DNA of 36,479 bases from CAYLZW01 sp964388085 (GCA_964388085.1 CAYLZW010000023.1:1-36479), one strand, 5' to 3'. Positions 23,258 to 32,050 are shown, numbered from the stretch's first letter. Notes: generated by a model from the sequence alone, not told the origin. Numbers and translations are program-made.

Positions 23258-24385
23258 GTGACCTCCCCCGTGCGCCCACCGAGCGCTCCGCTGTGGAGCC
23301 GCCGCGCCACTCTCGTGCTCGGCGCGGCCACGTTGATCGCCGCCGTGCTCGGAGGTCTCGAGCGCATGGCGCTCGGCTCGCTGGCGCCGGACGCGAGCGT
23401 CGCGCTGCATGGCCCGCTCATGGTGTGCGGCTTCTTCGGCGTCGTCATCTCGCTCGAGCGCGCGGTGGCGCTGTCCGGACGCTGGCCCTTGGCGGCGCCC
23501 GCCTGCGCCGTCGCCGCGAGCTTCCTCGTCGTCAGCGGCCACGTCGTCAGCGGCGCCGCCCTGTTCCTGCTGTCCTCGCTGGTGCTGCTCGTGCTGTGCG
23601 GGCTCGTCGTGCGACGACAGCTCGCGCTGTTTACCGTCGTCATGGCGCTCGGCGCCGCCGCCTGGGTGGTCGGCAACGCCCTCTGGCTGTCGAGCGGCGC
23701 GCTCAGCGCTGCCGTCTGGTGGTGGGTCGCCTTCCTCGTCGTCACCATCGCCGCGGAGCGCCTCGAGCTGTCGCGACTCGTACGCCGGCCACGGCACGCA
23801 GAGCTCGCCTTCGCCCTCTGCATGGCGGCTTTGTTTCTCGGCCTCGGCCTCGCGCGCCTGCGCCTCGTCGGCGTCGCGCTCGTGACGCTCTCGCTCTGGC
23901 TCGCGCTCCATGACGTCGCCAGACGTACGATTCGCCGCTCCGGGCTCGCGCGCTACGCGGCCGCCGCGCTCTTGTCGGGCTTCTTCTGGCTCGCCATCGG
24001 CGGCGCGCTCCTCGTCGTGCGGCCCGAGGCGTCCATCGGCGCCGGCCTCTGGTACGACGCGGTGTTGCACAGCGTGCTGGTCGGCTTCGTGCTCGCCATG
24101 GTGTTCGCGCACGCGCCCATCATCTTGCCCGCCGTAGCCCGCATCGACCTCCGCTACCAGCCCGCGCTCTACCTCCCGCTCGCGCTCTTGCACCTCTCGC
24201 TGCTCGCGCGCGTGAGCGGTGATCTGCTCGGCTACGACGAGCTGCGCCAGGCCGGCGGCCTCGGGAACGCGATCACGCTCGTGGCCTTCGCGCTGGTTGC
24301 GCTGGCGGCAGCGCTGCGGCGACGATGGCGCTCACACCTCGCGCCTGCTTTGGACACCGCCCCGACGTCGGAGGGCCGCGTATGA
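23258..24385 (+). CDS. Polytopic membrane protein, NnrS-like by layout
   Basis: 375 residues; GTG start with GGAGG upstream. About 12 hydrophobic helices fill the protein; no soluble domain. I do not recognise a characterised family. Motifs likely to matter: ALHGPLMVCGFFGVVISLERAVAL after the first helix (one His, one Glu), LHDVARRTIRR, WYDAVLHSVLVGFVLAMVFAHAP, and IILPAVARIDLRY. The pattern of His in helices and a GFV.AMVF.H.P segment recalls NnrS, and the gene lies between a DUF59 and a hemerythrin gene in the nnrS neighbourhood. A heme or copper membrane protein for NO resistance is a reasonable guess only. Overlaps the hemerythrin gene by ATGA. Confidence 0.75.
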   Translation: MTSPVRPPSAPLWSRRATLVLGAATLIAAVLGGLERMALGSLAPDASVALHGPLMVCGFFGVVISLERAVALSGRWPLAAPACAVAASFLVVSGHVVSGAALFLLSSLVLLVLCGLVVRRQLALFTVVMALGAAAWVVGNALWLSSGALSAAVWWWVAFLVVTIAAERLELSRLVRRPRHAELAFALCMAALFLGLGLARLRLVGVALVTLSLWLALHDVARRTIRRSGLARYAAAALLSGFFWLAIGGALLVVRPEASIGAGLWYDAVLHSVLVGFVLAMVFAHAPIILPAVARIDLRYQPALYLPLALLHLSLLARVSGDLLGYDELRQAGGLGNAITLVAFALVALAAALRRRWRSHLAPALDTAPTSEGRV

Positions 24386-24900
24386 GCCATTCGCCAGACC
24401 GTGACGTCGAGCTCGGCCCCATCGCGCGACTGCTCGCGGCGGACCATGACCGGCTCGATGAGCTGCTCGCGCGCGCCGGCGCATCGCCCGAGCTCGATCT
24501 GCCCGCGTACGAAGCCTTCCGGGCCGGCATCCTGCGCCACATCGCCGTCGAGGAGCGGGTGCTGTTCGCGTTCGTCAAACGGCGCCGCGGCGAGCACCTC
24601 GAGGGTGTGCCGCTGCTGCGAGCCGAGCACAGCGCCATCGCGAGGCTGCTCTGCTTTCGGCCGGACGCCGCGCTGCTCGACGAGGTGCGGAAGCTGCTCG
24701 CGCCCCACAACGAGCGCGAGGAGGGCGCCACCGGCATCTACGCGCGCTGCGAAGAGATCGCGGGTGACGACGTCGAGTCGCTGGCGCGTCAGGTCGCGAG
24801 CTTCGGCGCCGTGCGTCCGGCTCCCTATCGGGACAATGACCCGGCGTTGCGCAGCGCCGACGCCGCGCTGGCGTGGGCGCTGAAGGGCAAGGGCCTATGA
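24382..24900 (+). CDS. Hemerythrin-like HHE domain protein
   Basis: 172 residues. Four-helix hemerythrin ligands are visible: LLAADHDRLDELL, ILRHIAVEERVLFAFV, LLRAEHSAIARLL and LLAPHNEREEGATGIY. This gives His and Glu residues for a di-iron centre. No signal peptide or ScdA domain. The last ~40 residues (VRPAPYRDNDPALRSADAAL) are outside the bundle. ATGA overlaps join it to membrane protein genes on both sides, so it is translated with them; it may deliver or scavenge NO, O2 or iron for those proteins. The third hemerythrin-type gene in the window, with those at 7367 and 32253. Confidence 0.88.
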   Translation: MSHSPDRDVELGPIARLLAADHDRLDELLARAGASPELDLPAYEAFRAGILRHIAVEERVLFAFVKRRRGEHLEGVPLLRAEHSAIARLLCFRPDAALLDEVRKLLAPHNEREEGATGIYARCEEIAGDDVESLARQVASFGAVRPAPYRDNDPALRSADAALAWALKGKGL

Positions 24901-26078
24901 GCGAGGCGGCAAGGAGCCTCGGCTGGCGCGAAGGCGGCGTGATCGCGCTGCTGCTGACGACGATGACGCTCGGTGTGCTGCTGCGTTCTCAGCTCGCGGG
25001 CGTCGGCTCCTTCGGGGTGTTCGCCTACCTGCGGCACGCGCACTCGCACCTCGGCTACTACGGCGTCCTGTTCCCGGCGCTGTGGAGCGTGTGGTCGCTG
25101 ACCCGCGGCGGGCGAGCGCTGTCGGCGAGGACGCTCGCGCTGTACGGCTTCGGCAGCGCGGCGGCGGCGGTGGGGTTCGCTACCGCGGGGTACGGCGCCA
25201 TCGCCATCCCAGCGTCGACGATCGTGGGCGCCATCTGGCTCTGGAGCGCGTGGCGGAACCGCGCGCTCGCGTCGCCCGAGCGGCTTTGGCGGAGAGACTG
25301 GCTCGCCGGCAGCCCCATCGCGGTCTTCCTCGCCTGCTGCTTCATTCCCTTCATCGCCATCACGACGAAGAGCGACCCGCTGCTGGCGCAGTCCATCGTG
25401 CGCACCTTCCTCGGCGTGCTGCTGTTCGGCGCCATCGTCCCGGCCGCGCTCGCCTCCCTCGAGGTGCCGGCGCCGCGCGCGCTGCCCTACCTGTTGTGCG
25501 CGCTCGTCGCCGCCGTCGCCGCGGGCACGAACCCGCACCCTCTGCTCGGGATCGCGCTCGTCGCCGTGGCCTACTTCATCGCGCGCGCAGTCAGCGCGAA
25601 CATCGCGCCCTCCGACGGAGAGCCGCCGGCGGTCTGGCTGCGGCGCATCTCGCTGCGTGGCGTCTGGCTCGCCTTCGCGATCGGCACCGCGGCGCTCGGC
25701 GCCCGGCTCGTCCCCCACGGGCACGCGACCGCGGTGGCGGCGCTGCACTTCGTGGTGCTCGGCCCACTGCTCTGTACGTTCGCCTGGCGACGCTGGCCGG
25801 CGCTGCCGCTGCCGCTCGTCGGCCTACATCTGCTCGCCAGCGTCGTCATGGTGCTCGCCATCTATCTCGGCAACTATCCGACGCTCGACCTGCCGCTGGC
25901 CGCCATCAGCGCGCTCTCGGGAGGATCGATCCTGATTGTCGACCTCATCGCCGCGGCCTGGCTGCTAGGGAACGCCCGACGACCTCAGGCGGCGCGCTCG
26001 CCGCTAGCCGACCGCCGCGGCACGAACGAGTACAGCATGGCGGCGAACGCCAACACCCACGCGCCGAGCGCGAGGTAG
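24897..26078 (+). CDS. Polytopic membrane protein with HAHSH motif, NnrS-like by layout
   Basis: 393 residues, about 12 helices, last gene of the operon begun at 22916. The first helix is followed by YLRHAHSHLGYYGVLFPALW, which sits where NnrS has WHAHEMLFGF; another His-rich stretch is VPHGHATAVAALHFVVLGPLL. No known family is recognised; a heme/copper-binding role is inferred from these motifs and the neighbours. Oddity: its last ~30 residues (polar, RRPQAARSPLADRR...) overlap the 3' end of the opposite-strand transporter gene by 94 bases, an unusually long convergent overlap. No earlier stop exists in frame, so the tail may be a recent read-through extension. Confidence 0.72.
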   Translation: MSEAARSLGWREGGVIALLLTTMTLGVLLRSQLAGVGSFGVFAYLRHAHSHLGYYGVLFPALWSVWSLTRGGRALSARTLALYGFGSAAAAVGFATAGYGAIAIPASTIVGAIWLWSAWRNRALASPERLWRRDWLAGSPIAVFLACCFIPFIAITTKSDPLLAQSIVRTFLGVLLFGAIVPAALASLEVPAPRALPYLLCALVAAVAAGTNPHPLLGIALVAVAYFIARAVSANIAPSDGEPPAVWLRRISLRGVWLAFAIGTAALGARLVPHGHATAVAALHFVVLGPLLCTFAWRRWPALPLPLVGLHLLASVVMVLAIYLGNYPTLDLPLAAISALSGGSILIVDLIAAAWLLGNARRPQAARSPLADRRGTNEYSMAANANTHAPSAR

Positions 26079-27055
26079 ACGAAGTAGCGCGGGATGACGA
26101 CGAGGAAGTCGAGCCCGGTCGCGCTCGCGAGGCGAAAGGTACACACGGTGTACATGCCGAGCGGGAAGACCATGCCCCAATACTGCGGGTCGTAGCGCAG
26201 GGGGTAGCGCTTCACCATGTGGCGCCAGACGCCGAGGATGAGCAGCAGGGGAATCCACCACGTTCCGCCCGCCCAGAAGAGCAGCGTGAAGCCGGCGAGG
26301 AAGGCGTGGATCTCGACGAGGAACGGCCAGGCGTCCGCCTGCAACAGCAGCGTCGAGCCCGCCAGCGTCGTGATGGCGACGGCGCCCATGTTGATCCAAT
26401 AGGGAGGCGTGAGGCCCTCCATCGTGAGATCGAAGAACATGAAGCGATAGAAGATGAGCGTGATGATGGTCAGGTACAGCATGGCGCCGAAGAGGTACAA
26501 GCAGAGCGCGAAGAACAGCGCCACGTCGCGCCCCTCCGCCATGCTCGGCGCCAACAAAGAGCCCAGCACCGACACCGCCTCGGTGGCGACGATGGCCAGC
26601 AACCAGGCGCCGTTCAGCCCCTCCTCGATGGGCGGCTTGTGCTCGCGCACGACGACGGCGGTGAGCACCGCGTACATCACGAGGCACCAGAGCCCGATGC
26701 CGAGGATCCACAGCGCAGAGGCCGCGCCAGCGGCCCCTTTTACCACCAATAGCTGACTGCCGAGCACGCACGTGGCCGCCACCACGGTGAAAAAGCCCGG
26801 TCCGCGCGCGGGATCGCTCAGATCGGCGCGCACGCGTGGGAACCAGACGACCAGCCGCACCAACAACAAGAGCCACAGTACGGCGTAGGCGGCGACGTTC
26901 ACGACGACGAGCGCGCGCGCGATGGGCTCCATGCCGAGCAGGTGGCAGGCGATGGACTCGATGCCCGTCGCCATCACGAGGGCGAAGTAGCCGGGAAAGA
27001 GGTGCTCGATGCCGTGCGCGAGCTTGCGCGAGAGGCTGTCGGGTAAAGGCGCCAT
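25985..27055 (-). CDS. TDT-family (TehA/SLAC1-like) transporter or channel
   Basis: 356 residues, about ten helices. FPGYFALVMATGIESIACHLLG at the N-terminus is the TDT signature (PGxF..VM.TG). GFFTVVAATCVLGSQLLV, GLTPPYWINMGAVAITTLAGS and YWGMVFPLGMYTVCTFRLA are further conserved blocks. Family members carry tellurite, sulfite (SSU1), malate or small anions. Last gene of the molybdoenzyme operon; its ATG directly follows the DUF6755 stop. An anion role (nitrate, nitrite or formate for the enzyme upstream) is an inference from context. Overlaps the convergent gene at 24897 by 94 bases. Confidence 0.85.
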   Translation of the reverse strand: MAPLPDSLSRKLAHGIEHLFPGYFALVMATGIESIACHLLGMEPIARALVVVNVAAYAVLWLLLLVRLVVWFPRVRADLSDPARGPGFFTVVAATCVLGSQLLVVKGAAGAASALWILGIGLWCLVMYAVLTAVVVREHKPPIEEGLNGAWLLAIVATEAVSVLGSLLAPSMAEGRDVALFFALCLYLFGAMLYLTIITLIFYRFMFFDLTMEGLTPPYWINMGAVAITTLAGSTLLLQADAWPFLVEIHAFLAGFTLLFWAGGTWWIPLLLILGVWRHMVKRYPLRYDPQYWGMVFPLGMYTVCTFRLASATGLDFLVVIPRYFVYLALGAWVLAFAAMLYSFVPRRSASGERAA

Positions 27056-27280
27056 CTATTCCAATCGGTACAGGTACCAGAGCAGGCCGCCGTTCAGCGC
27101 CAGGCACAGCGCGCTCGCCGCCGCGGCCGGCAGCACGATGTCGGTCTCGCCGCCGAGGAAGGCGTTCAACGTCGCCGTCAAGAGCCACAGCTGCAGCATG
27201 ACGAGGATGACGACCAGCACGAGCACGGCGTTCGTCACGGTCATGCGCTGGCTGCGGACGAAGTGCGGCTGCGCCTTCAT
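27056..27280 (-). CDS. Small membrane protein, DUF6755-like
   Basis: 74 residues; its start overlaps the Rieske stop (ATGA) and its stop abuts the transporter start. Two hydrophobic helices, AVLVLVVILVMLQLWLLTATLNAFL and AAAASALCLALNGGLLWYLY, joined by a short loop (GGETDIV). It fits the DUF6755 group of small proteins found beside Rieske and molybdoenzyme genes; I assign this from memory of the pattern and cannot search. Probably a small membrane subunit of the complex. Confidence 0.7.
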   Translation of the reverse strand: MKAQPHFVRSQRMTVTNAVLVLVVILVMLQLWLLTATLNAFLGGETDIVLPAAAASALCLALNGGLLWYLYRLE

Positions 27281-27927
27281 GCCAGCGGCTCCACGACGCC
27301 GGTAGCGTAGACGGTGCCGCCGACGACCTCGAGCGTCACGCGCGGCAGCGCTCGTCGTGGCGGGCCCGCGAGCGGCTGGCCGGTGGCGAGATCGAACCAG
27401 CCGTTGTGACAGGGGCAATGCAGCTTGCCCTCGGCGACGGCCGGCACGACCGGACACAAGAGGTGGGTACATTGCTGATCGTAAGCGACGAAGGCGCGCT
27501 CGCCGGTGCGCACGAGCAGCCGCGGCGTGCTGCCCTCGGGGTACGCGAACGTCTTGGCGGCGCCGATCTCGAGCTCGGAGACGCTGGCGATGGCCATGCG
27601 CGGCGTCGCCGGCGCTCCTCCGCCGAGCATGCTCTTCAGCACGATCCAGAGCTGGCCGACGACGAAGGCCACGCTCGTGAGCACGATGAACTTCACGAGG
27701 TCACGGCGGGAGACGTACTCGTCCTGCGCCCAGTCGATGGGGAAGTCCTGCCGCCACTTCGGCTGCGTCGCGAGCGGGCGCCCGTCGGGAGACACCGTCT
27801 TGCGCTCAATGTCGCGACGGCTCTGGCGGCCGAGCTGGATCATCTGCCCGGCGCCGGGCGTGCCGCTCGCCTCGTCGTCCCTCGGCCCGCGGCCGTCGCG
27901 CGCGCGCCCTTCGTGCTGCCCGCTCAT
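27277..27927 (-). CDS. Rieske [2Fe-2S] protein, Tat-type membrane anchor
   Basis: 216 residues. A ~70-residue polar N-terminus precedes SRRDLVKFIVLTSVAFVVG, a twin-arginine motif and helix (~73-91), as in bc-complex Rieske proteins. The cluster site is complete: C153-T-H155 with C158, and C171, C173, H174 in LHCPCHNGWFDL; C158/C173 would form the usual disulfide. It lacks a cytochrome b of the bc1 type next to it; instead the operon has a NarI-like cytochrome b. If exported by Tat it lies on the opposite side of the membrane from the molybdoenzyme, which has no export signal, so the two may be linked through quinones. Confidence 0.92.
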   Translation of the reverse strand: MSGQHEGRARDGRGPRDDEASGTPGAGQMIQLGRQSRRDIERKTVSPDGRPLATQPKWRQDFPIDWAQDEYVSRRDLVKFIVLTSVAFVVGQLWIVLKSMLGGGAPATPRMAIASVSELEIGAAKTFAYPEGSTPRLLVRTGERAFVAYDQQCTHLLCPVVPAVAEGKLHCPCHNGWFDLATGQPLAGPPRRALPRVTLEVVGGTVYATGVVEPLA

Positions 27928-28568
27928 GCGTCACCCTCGTAGCGGCTCAGGGAGTACAAGTCGTCGAGTATCTCGTGACCGGTGCTCGGCTCGTGCATGG
28001 CGCTCGTGACGTCAAGGACCTCGTCGGCGCCATCGCGCGGCACCATGATGTTCACCTTCGTGTGGATGGTCTGCCGGCCGAACTGGAAGGTGTTGATGGC
28101 CTTCGCGTTCGGACGCAGGCGCGCCATCTCCTCGCGGGTGCCGAAGGCGAGCGCCTGGCTCGGGCACACCGACGCGCACCAGGGCTTGAGGCCCACCGAC
28201 GTGCGGTCGTAGCACATATCGCACTTCATCATCAGGTTCATCTCGCTGTTCATCTTCGGCACGCCGAAGGGACACGCGAGCACACAGTTGTTGCACGCGA
28301 TGCAGCGCGGCTTGCGCGCCGTCTGTACGACGCCGTCTTCCGTGCGCTTGATGGCGTCGGCCGGGCACACCTCCGCGCAGGTCGGCGAGTCGCAGTGCAT
28401 ACAGACGACCGGCACGGTCTGCGTCGAGCGCGCGCGATCGACGTAATCGAGCTGGATCATCGATTGCCCCTTGTGCGTGTCGCATTCGGTACACGCCTGC
28501 ACGCAGGCCTGACAGCCGATGCAGCGCGCGGGGTCGACGAAGAACTCGAGGGTCTCGGGGACCGGCAT
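27924..28568 (-). CDS. Four-cluster ferredoxin-type electron transfer subunit
   Basis: 214 residues; stop overlaps the Rieske start (ATGA). Four [4Fe-4S] motifs: CIGCQACVQACTEC, CMHCDSPTCAEVCP, CIACNNCVLACPFG and CDMCYDRTSVGLKPWC..VCP. This is the layout of the beta subunits of DMSO reductase-family enzymes (DmsB, FdhB, NrfC-like). No signal peptide, so it should stay in the cytoplasm with the catalytic subunit at 28587. It would pass electrons between the molybdenum subunit and the cytochrome b encoded at 30887. Its start is preceded by AGGGACG. Confidence 0.94.
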   Translation of the reverse strand: MPVPETLEFFVDPARCIGCQACVQACTECDTHKGQSMIQLDYVDRARSTQTVPVVCMHCDSPTCAEVCPADAIKRTEDGVVQTARKPRCIACNNCVLACPFGVPKMNSEMNLMMKCDMCYDRTSVGLKPWCASVCPSQALAFGTREEMARLRPNAKAINTFQFGRQTIHTKVNIMVPRDGADEVLDVTSAMHEPSTGHEILDDLYSLSRYEGDA

Positions 28569-28586
28569 GGGGGACGTCCCTGTTCG

Positions 28587-30872
28587 TTACTGTTGGGGCT
28601 CGAGAGCGCGGGCGTACTCGGGTGCGCCCTCGGCCTTGTGCACGCGCACGGCGCAGACCTTGTACTCGGGGATCTTCGAGATCGGGTCCTGCGCCGAGAT
28701 GGTCAGCTGGTTCGGGCTCTTTCTCCCGCCCCAATGGTACGGGATGAAGACGGTGTCCGGACGAATGGTGGTGACGACGGACGCGCGCAAGGTGCAGTGG
28801 CCGCGCCGGCTCTCGGCGGTCGTCCAGTCACCGTCGGCGATGCCGAGCTTCGCCGCGAGCTGCGGGTGCAGCTCGATCTTCGGCTCGGGGTAGTGGTCGA
28901 CGAGGGGCCCGATGCGCCGCGTCTGGTTGCCCGAGAGGAACTGGCTCACCACCCGTCCGGTGGTGAGGATGATCGGGTACTCCTCGTCGACGTCCTCGCT
29001 CGGCCCTCGGTACGGGGTGGCGTTGAAGCGCGCCTTGCCGTCTTCGAAATAGAAAGGTCCCTGGCCCTTCGCGACCGCGTTGTAGGAGCCCGGCTCGAAC
29101 AAGCGCACCGTCCCCTGCGGCCCCGGCGGCGTCACGCCCGCGGGCACCTCGTCGGGGCAGGGCCAGAACACGCCGAAGTTCTCCTCGATGCGCTCGTAGC
29201 TGACGCCGGAGTAGTCGATGACCCCGCCCTTGGACGCTAGACGCAGCTCGTCGAAGATCTCGCGCGGCCCGGCGAAGCTCATGCCGTCGCTCCTGCCGAG
29301 CGCCTTGGCGATGTCCTGGATGATCTGCCAGTCGCGCTTGGCCTCTCCCGGGCACTCCACGGCCTGGTTGATCTTGATGATGCGGCCCTCGACCTGCGTC
29401 ACCGTGCCTTCGTCCTCTTCTTGCAGCGAGCCGGGCAAGACCACGTCGGCGTAGCGGGAGGTCTCGCTCATGAAGAAGTCGATGGCGACGTAGAAGTCGA
29501 GCTTCTCGAGCGCCTGGCGAACGAAGTTGTTGTCGGGCAGCGAGACGATGGGGTTGAAGCAGATGCTGAGCAGCCCCTTGATGGCGCCCTGGTCGATGAG
29601 CCGAACGATCTCGTACGCGTCGACGCCGGGCTCGGGCAGATCGTCCGGGCTCATGTCCCAGACGCCCGCGACGTAGGCGCGGTGCTCCGGATTGCCGAGG
29701 TCACGGCCACCCGGCAGCTGATCGCACTTTTGCCCGTGCTCACGGCCGCCCTGCCCGTTGGCCTGGCCGGTGATGGTGCCGTAGCCGCAATTGGCGCGAC
29801 CGATCCTGCCGGACGCGAGCACGATGTTGATGGCGCCGAGCACGTTCATGACGCCGTTGCTGTGGTGCTCGAGGCCGCGCGCGTGCATCAAGAAGCTCGA
29901 CTTCGCCGTGCCCCAGAGCTCGGCCGCCCGGCGGATGCTCTCCTCGGCGATGCCCGTCACCTCCGCCGTGCGCCGTGGCGTCCAGGGGCGCACCTCGTCA
30001 GCCACCTTGTCGAAGCCGACGGTGTGCCGCTCGATGAAGTCGTGGTCGAGCCAGTCGTTCTCGATCATCAAGTGCAAGATGCCGTTGAACAGCGCCGTGT
30101 CGCGTCCGGGCTTGATGGGCAGGAACAGATCGCAGGTGCGCGCGATGGGCGTGATGCGCGGATCGACGACGATGACCTTGGCGCCGCGCTCGCGCGCCTG
30201 CCAGACATAGTTGGTCGTGATGGGCGAGCACTCGGCGACGTTCGAGCCGGAGATCCAGATGACGTCGGCGCCGAGGATGTCGCTCCAGGGGTTCGCCGAG
30301 CGATCGACGCCAAAGGCCTTCTTGTTCGCGGCCGCGGCGCTCACCATGCAGAGGCGGCCGTTGTAGTCGATGTTCGAGGTGCGCAGCGTCTTGTGCGCGA
30401 ACTTCCCCATCAGATAGGTCTTCTCCGTCGTCAGGCTCGCGCCCGTGAGGACGGCGAAGGCGTCCTTGCCGTGCTCCTTCTGGATGCGCTCGATCTCGGC
30501 GGCGACGCGGCTGATGGCCTCGTCGTAGGGCATGGCGGAGAAGCCGCCCTTGGCGCTCGCGTCCTTCTGGTAGGCGTGCAGCAGGCGGTCTTTGTGGGAC
30601 TGCTGCAGGTAGCGCTTGATGCCCTTCGGACACAGCATGCCGCGGTTGAAGGGGAACTCGTACCAGGGCTCGATGCCGACGACGACGTTGTCCTTCACCT
30701 TGAGCTGCACGCCGCATTGCTGCCCACAGAAGCAGCAGTGCGTCTTGACGTATTTGTCGGGCTCGACGCCGGTGTCCGTGCGGACGTCCTGCGCATAGGC
30801 CCGAAACGGTCCGAACTCCCGAATGGCGTCGAGGTCGAGCGCGGGCGTGGGTGTAGAGCGCTTCTCGTCCAT
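28587..30872 (-). CDS. Cytosolic molybdopterin oxidoreductase, NasC/NarB-like
   Basis: 761 residues; ATG chosen over an upstream TTG (30890) because GAGAGCGAG lies before it. [4Fe-4S] ligands: C46, C49, C53 (CCFCGQQC) and C81 (MLCPKG). GRLCMVSAAAANKKAF has Cys175 where NapA/NasC/NarB ligate molybdenum. DMSO reductase-family blocks follow: WISGSNVAECSPI, VVDPRITPIART, LPIKPGRDTAL, GQANGQGGREHGQKC, and at the C-terminus IILTTGRVVSQF and DTVFIPYHWGG. Nearest by motif are assimilatory nitrate reductases, but the ferredoxin, Rieske and cytochrome b partners make a membrane-linked, possibly respiratory, enzyme more likely. Formate or another substrate remains possible. No Tat signal. Confidence 0.85.
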   Translation of the reverse strand: MDEKRSTPTPALDLDAIREFGPFRAYAQDVRTDTGVEPDKYVKTHCCFCGQQCGVQLKVKDNVVVGIEPWYEFPFNRGMLCPKGIKRYLQQSHKDRLLHAYQKDASAKGGFSAMPYDEAISRVAAEIERIQKEHGKDAFAVLTGASLTTEKTYLMGKFAHKTLRTSNIDYNGRLCMVSAAAANKKAFGVDRSANPWSDILGADVIWISGSNVAECSPITTNYVWQARERGAKVIVVDPRITPIARTCDLFLPIKPGRDTALFNGILHLMIENDWLDHDFIERHTVGFDKVADEVRPWTPRRTAEVTGIAEESIRRAAELWGTAKSSFLMHARGLEHHSNGVMNVLGAINIVLASGRIGRANCGYGTITGQANGQGGREHGQKCDQLPGGRDLGNPEHRAYVAGVWDMSPDDLPEPGVDAYEIVRLIDQGAIKGLLSICFNPIVSLPDNNFVRQALEKLDFYVAIDFFMSETSRYADVVLPGSLQEEDEGTVTQVEGRIIKINQAVECPGEAKRDWQIIQDIAKALGRSDGMSFAGPREIFDELRLASKGGVIDYSGVSYERIEENFGVFWPCPDEVPAGVTPPGPQGTVRLFEPGSYNAVAKGQGPFYFEDGKARFNATPYRGPSEDVDEEYPIILTTGRVVSQFLSGNQTRRIGPLVDHYPEPKIELHPQLAAKLGIADGDWTTAESRRGHCTLRASVVTTIRPDTVFIPYHWGGRKSPNQLTISAQDPISKIPEYKVCAVRVHKAEGAPEYARALEPQQ

Positions 30873-30886
30873 CGCAACACTCGCTC

Positions 30887-32038
30887 TCAAGGATGAAAGT
30901 TATCGTCGTCTTCGCTGCCGAGCGGGCCCTCGCCGCGGCCGCGGTTCACGTACACGGGCATCGGGCGCGTGGCCTCGTCGCTCGCGAGGGCGCCGCCGCC
31001 ACGACGACCACGCCAGCGCAGCGCCTGCGCGCTCGCCACCGACGCGCGGCGGCACGGGGGGCAGATCCATTGGTAGTGCTCGGCCGGGTGGCCCTCGATC
31101 TCGTAGCGGTAGCCGAGCTGCCGCTCGACCTCGATGAGATCCTCGACGTGCATGCGCGAGGTGAAGGCGTGCCCGCAGCGCCGACAATGCGCCGGCTCTT
31201 CTTGACGGCCGACGTCCTTGTAGAAGCCGACGCCGAGCTGCGCGGGGCGCTGGAAGATGTGGAAGAACTTCCCGAACGGCAGCCAGACGAAGGTGCCGAT
31301 GACGGTGATGGCGTGCAGGATGGCGATGAACGTGTACGCGTAACCCCGCATCCAGGTGTAGCTCGCCGTCAGCATCAGGCCGGTGAGGCTCACGGCGAAC
31401 AGCAGGATGAGCGGCATGAAGTCTTCGGCGAAGCGCTGCAGCGCGGCGGCGCCCTCCTCCCGCATTCGTCGGCGCAGCGCGAGCATGACGCCGGCGATGA
31501 CGAGGAACGACGACCACACGAGGCCGTGAAAGAGGAAGAAGCCCACCATCGACTCGTGCGGGAAGCGGAAGGCCGGGAAGCCGAACACGACGACCTGGTA
31601 GAGGCCGAAATCACCGGGAACGGGCCGAAAGTGCAGCCAGCCGAACACGAGGGGGAACGTGATGGCGACGGCGACGAGACAGCCCCACATGATGAGCAGG
31701 TGCGTAATGCCGCGCAGCCGGCTGCGCTTCAGGATGAAGCGGTTGGCCGCTACCTCGGAGCCGAGGCGGCGAAACCAGGTGACGACGTTGCGCGCGCGAA
31801 AGCCGCGGCGAAAGAACGCTTGCCAGCCGCGGCGCCAGTACACCGCCGTCGGCGGCCGCTGCAGCCACATGGCGTAGCGGTAGCTGAGCCCGAAGGTCGC
31901 AAACAGCACGGCGAAGGTGTAGGCGACGAGGGCCGCGTCGAAGTGCGCGAGGTTGCGTGAGCCCACGAGGATCAGCGCCGCGAGCACGGACGTGATGCTC
32001 AGTCCCCAGGCAGCGGGCTTGATGACCTCTCGCGTCAT
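30887..32038 (-). CDS. Cytochrome b-type membrane subunit with C-terminal Cys4 motif
   Basis: 383 residues, first gene of the molybdoenzyme operon; ATG after GGAG. Helices at ~10-65 and ~105-255 contain His suited to b-heme binding: THLLIMWGCL, FLFHGLVWSSFLVIAG, ILHAITVIGTFVWLPFGKFFH. The layout resembles NarI/HmeC-type quinone-reactive subunits. After the membrane part, CRRCGHAFTSRMHVEDL and WICPPCRR give a CxxC...CxxC zinc- or iron-binding pair, then a polar, His/Glu-poor tail. It would exchange electrons between the quinone pool and the ferredoxin subunit. I could not find a sigma-54-like promoter ahead of it, unlike its neighbours. Confidence 0.82.
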   Translation of the reverse strand: MTREVIKPAAWGLSITSVLAALILVGSRNLAHFDAALVAYTFAVLFATFGLSYRYAMWLQRPPTAVYWRRGWQAFFRRGFRARNVVTWFRRLGSEVAANRFILKRSRLRGITHLLIMWGCLVAVAITFPLVFGWLHFRPVPGDFGLYQVVVFGFPAFRFPHESMVGFFLFHGLVWSSFLVIAGVMLALRRRMREEGAAALQRFAEDFMPLILLFAVSLTGLMLTASYTWMRGYAYTFIAILHAITVIGTFVWLPFGKFFHIFQRPAQLGVGFYKDVGRQEEPAHCRRCGHAFTSRMHVEDLIEVERQLGYRYEIEGHPAEHYQWICPPCRRASVASAQALRWRGRRGGGALASDEATRPMPVYVNRGRGEGPLGSEDDDNFHP

Positions 32039-32050
32039 GCGTTCAACTCC

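Noticed and set aside
22583..24193. 536-residue minus-strand frame across the nnrS-DUF59 control region
   Set aside because: Charged low-complexity translation typical of GC-rich antisense frames; the plus strand encodes a DUF59 and a membrane protein with proper ribosome binding sites.
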